Source: Euborellia annulipes
Lineage: Eukaryota > Arthropoda > Insecta > Dermaptera > Anisolabididae
Assembly (NCBI GenBank): GCA_023213315.1
Contig: JAKCPI010012563.1
Coordinates: 95,876 to 159,875, forward strand
Length of the DNA: 64,000 nucleotides
Direction: 5' to 3'
This document shows positions 61,842 to 64,000 of the stretch, one piece after another. The translations under genes were made by a program, and so were the position numbers. The notes below the pieces were generated by a model. The model did no database searches, was not told the DNA's origin, and saw only the letters and a list, made by a program, of their open reading frames with translations. Positions within the stretch are counted from its first letter, which is position 1; each line of letters starts with the position of its first letter.

Positions 61842-62193
61842 CTTATCACTGGGGTGATCACTGATATAAGGAGGGCAGGGTCCTTGACAGCATCCTTGGA
61901 GATGAAGGTGCGTCGTCTTGAAGCCCGCTTCCAGATGTCGACCAGAGAGACCCGAGCCAACGAGAGTACAATTCGTTGCAGCTCAGTATTGTGATATTTA
62001 AGGCCAGAAAGCCTGTTCAGCATCCACACTGGACCAATTGATGAGGCCAGGGACTCGGCTGGATTGAAGATTGCTTGGTGTGGCCGTATATCGCACAAGG
62101 GAGCACTGGGGTATGGATACCCGAAAGGGTTATACTCGTGATGCGCACGGTTCGAGCACCGAAAGCCAAGTGTGTGAGAGAGGCGCGCACTGC
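61842..62193 (-). CDS. Candidate exon of an unrecognised gene
   Basis: A GC-rich minus-strand block with one open frame of about 117 codons, between an acceptor (TTAATTAAG) and a donor (TAAG|GTATGG, phase 2). It encodes HHEYNPFGYPYPSAP, SLASSIGPVWMLNRLSGLKY, VSLVDIWKRASRRRTF and ends DPALLISVITPV. TAA precedes the acceptor in frame, so the border is well placed. A 23-base piece at about 61473-61495 (TCCAGTGCGGCG, donor CTG|GTATGT) could be the next exon in frame. I do not recognise the protein. It may be a separate gene upstream of the coiled-coil gene. Confidence 0.5.
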
Positions 62194-62229
62194 CTTAATT
62201 AACCCCTCTTGGAAGGGTTAAACTTCCCC

Positions 62230-62560
62230 TACTTAATTGCACTGATTATTATTAAAATTATTTATTATTTTTCTTTTATATGAATTAATTAAATATTTTA
62301 ATATTTTCTTTTAACAAAACTTTTAAATAATAAATTTTATAAATTATTTCATTTTACAATTAAATAAAAAAAATAATTATTCAATTATTAAAAGAAGTGA
62401 ATCTTTTAATATAAAAAAATAAATTAATACGAATTAGGAGGGGAGAAATGCACAATTTCTCTGTAATATACTGTATTATGTATAACAATAACAAGTTGAA
62501 AGTAGTATGATTATGAACAAAATTTAACTTCCTAAAATTTTAAAAAATATCTATATAGGC
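62230..62560. other. AT-rich stretch without features
   Basis: More than 80% AT. Nothing is recognised. Confidence 0.5.
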
Positions 62561-62561
62561 C

Positions 62562-62830
62562 TATATAATAGCGGAGTGTGCGTCTGTCCGCTATTACGCT
62601 CTGTTTGACCAACTCCCGTTGGAATTTTGAAACGAAATTTTGCAGTCTTATAAAGGACGTTATGGAGAGTCCAGGAAAAATACTCGGGTCCCGAAACTCC
62701 TATAACTTTTTGAGTTATTAATTCCTAAAGTTACGATTTTTCCCACAGGAAATGTTTAGAGAAATATCTATGTATTCTTTTACAGGCTGAGGGGGGTCCA
62801 GGGAGGCAAAGCCCGCTGAAGGCGGGTATT
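62562..62830 (+). mobile_element. Helitron-like fragment, second copy
   Basis: TCTATATAGGCCTATATAAT, AGCGGAGTGTGCGTCTGTCC, CTCGGGTCCCGAAACTCC, and an end rich in GGGGGGTCCAGGGAGGC and CCCGCTGAAGGCGGG (a hairpin). It matches 16614-16800. Confidence 0.5.
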
Positions 62831-62839
62831 TATAAATTC

Positions 62840-62900
62840 AAACAGCCAAAAAAGATAGGTGTCTCCGGGAGTCGAACCACGGAGCCATTTTTTTTTAAGT
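62840..62900 (-). repeat. tRNA-like SINE head, family S3
   Basis: CTCCGGGAGTCGAACCACGG, with GATAGGTGTC in front. It is similar to 43374-43445. Confidence 0.45.
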
Positions 62901-62904
62901 ACAC

Positions 62905-63550
62905 TCTCTGTACTAATAAAATTTTTTTACTAAATATAAAATTGGAATAAATTTTTATAATAAATAAATATTTGATTTCCTATTCTAAAGAATGCTTCTC
63001 TTTTTGTATAATTCTTTCACCCCCTACTTATATTTAATCAATTGAGTGCAAATTTTACTTTTTTCTTTGTTGACAACAATAATAAATCATCTTTGATTGA
63101 GAATAATGACAAAGAAGCGAGGCAAGCAGCAGCTGGACCTCGAAAGATTCCATAGCCTGCCTATTTAAGAGCAAATTTGAACGCTTACCGATGGCGTTTT
63201 GTCAACAACAAACGAACCGAAACCTCTTGCAGACAAATAGGCCTTTTAGGGACGACGAGCAGGAGCTAAACGGGCCTTTTAAACGTTCATTTTATTACTT
63301 TTTTTTATTCGTTTTTTGAAATTAACCAAATATATTTTAATGTCACTTTTCGGTTAGTGTCAGTAATATATTCACAGGTGATAGTAGAGCTGTGTTTTTT
63401 ATTAATAACTAAATTGTATAATATCGCAATAACATGTATTATATTGTTTGAAAGTTTATAACATCAGACAAGAGATTTCCTTTGAGAAAAGAGCATTTGT
63501 TTCCTCCTGAGATTTAAATGAAAAATTGTTTAAATTGTTAAAAAAGTGTA
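62905..63550. other. Gene-free stretch
   Basis: A slightly GC-richer part (63110-63270, with GACGACGAGCAGGAGC) has no long frame. Nothing further. Confidence 0.45.
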
Positions 63551-63551
63551 C

Positions 63552-63705
63552 CCTCGGGCTTGATGTAGAGGCTAGCGTACGGGCCTTCTATAGCAAGGGT
63601 CGCGGTTTCGGATCCCAGGCAGTCCGATGAATTTATATAGGCCATTTGGATACCAAATGGCTTAAATAAGAATGCCTGGACCCCCAATAGATATATTAAT
63701 TAATT
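63552..63705 (+). repeat. SINE S1
   Basis: CGGGCTTGATGTAGAGGCTA (decayed A-box), GTCGCGGTTTCGGATCCC (B-box), GCAGTCCGATGAATTTATAT, GGCCATTTGGATACCAAATG, GCCTGGACCCCCAATAG. The GT-rich tail is missing. Confidence 0.75.
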
Positions 63706-63884
63706 TTCATTGAGCGTTTTTGCCTAATCGGTGTGCGTTGGGATTGAGCAAAACGTTTTATTCAAGAGCCTTTTGCTCAATTGGATCAGCTTAAGGGATT
63801 AAATCAATCAAAATAAATCTTGCTTTTTTCGTCTTTCTTGTATTCCATCTGTAAAGAGTAAACTTCCGAAATATTATTATTAGG

Positions 63885-64000
63885 GGAATTTTTAATTATA
63901 GACCACATTTTTGTATTAATCATATAATAAAAATATAACTTCTGTATAACGTTTCGACTGCTTATTCTCAAGTACTGTGCACTTGCTCCGATTCAAGTGA
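63885..64000 (+). repeat. Foldback element, family F, cut by the window edge
   Basis: GGGGAATTTTTAATTATAGA, CCACATTTTTGTATTAATC, AACGTTTCGACTGCTTATTC. Only the left arm is inside the window. Confidence 0.7.

Noticed and set aside
1..64000. CRISPR array
   Set aside because: The tandem arrays have units of 123-144 bp without unique spacers, and the DNA is eukaryotic.

Overview
The window is AT-rich metazoan DNA with split genes, GT-AG introns and a very heavy load of mobile elements. The best-resolved gene is an F-spondin with a Kunitz domain placed among its thrombospondin repeats. As far as I recall, that layout belongs to invertebrate F-spondins; vertebrate SPON1 has six TSRs and no Kunitz domain. 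Together with tRNA-derived SINEs and many hAT-type and hammerhead-bearing foldback elements, it suggests an arthropod or another protostome. I cannot name the species from the sequence.

Layout. (1) 1-18013: no recognisable gene, only nested repeats. (2) 18014-36260, plus strand: 15 exons of F-spondin, joining in frame into 800 residues. They run from the middle of the Reeler domain through Spondin_N, three TSRs, one Kunitz domain and two more TSRs to the stop codon. The signal peptide and the first half of the Reeler domain must lie on upstream exons that I did not find. The introns hold most of the intronic repeats, including a 2.2-kb foldback element and a GC-rich, phase-compatible candidate cassette exon (28907-29023). 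(3) 40877-41155, minus strand: the last exon of a short Hes/E(spl)-type bHLH repressor that ends in WRPW and has almost no room for an Orange domain. (4) 51536-60184, minus strand: a six-exon gene for a 445-residue protein with two N-terminal membrane segments and a coiled coil. It is unidentified, and one of its introns appears to start with GC. (5) 61842-62193, minus strand: a GC-rich, spliced-looking exon of an unrecognised gene.

The rest is a record of transposition. I found fourteen elements with CA-type (or TA-type) terminal inverted repeats flanked by 8-bp target-site duplications (hAT hallmark), several nested inside one another. A ~0.6-0.7-kb non-autonomous family with a hairpin at each end recurs about ten times. 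At least seven copies of a tRNA-derived SINE carry an internal palindrome, and a second SINE family is also present. There are two kilobase-scale palindromes and three satellite-like tandem arrays.

The most interesting signal is a set of hammerhead-ribozyme cores (CTGANGA, stem II, GAAA) inside different palindromic elements on both strands. Several have a compensating stem I and a self-complementary ACGT or ATAT stem III, the arrangement known from dimer-active hammerheads of Penelope-like elements and retrozymes. No reverse transcriptase is visible in the window, so these look like non-autonomous, ribozyme-bearing foldback elements.
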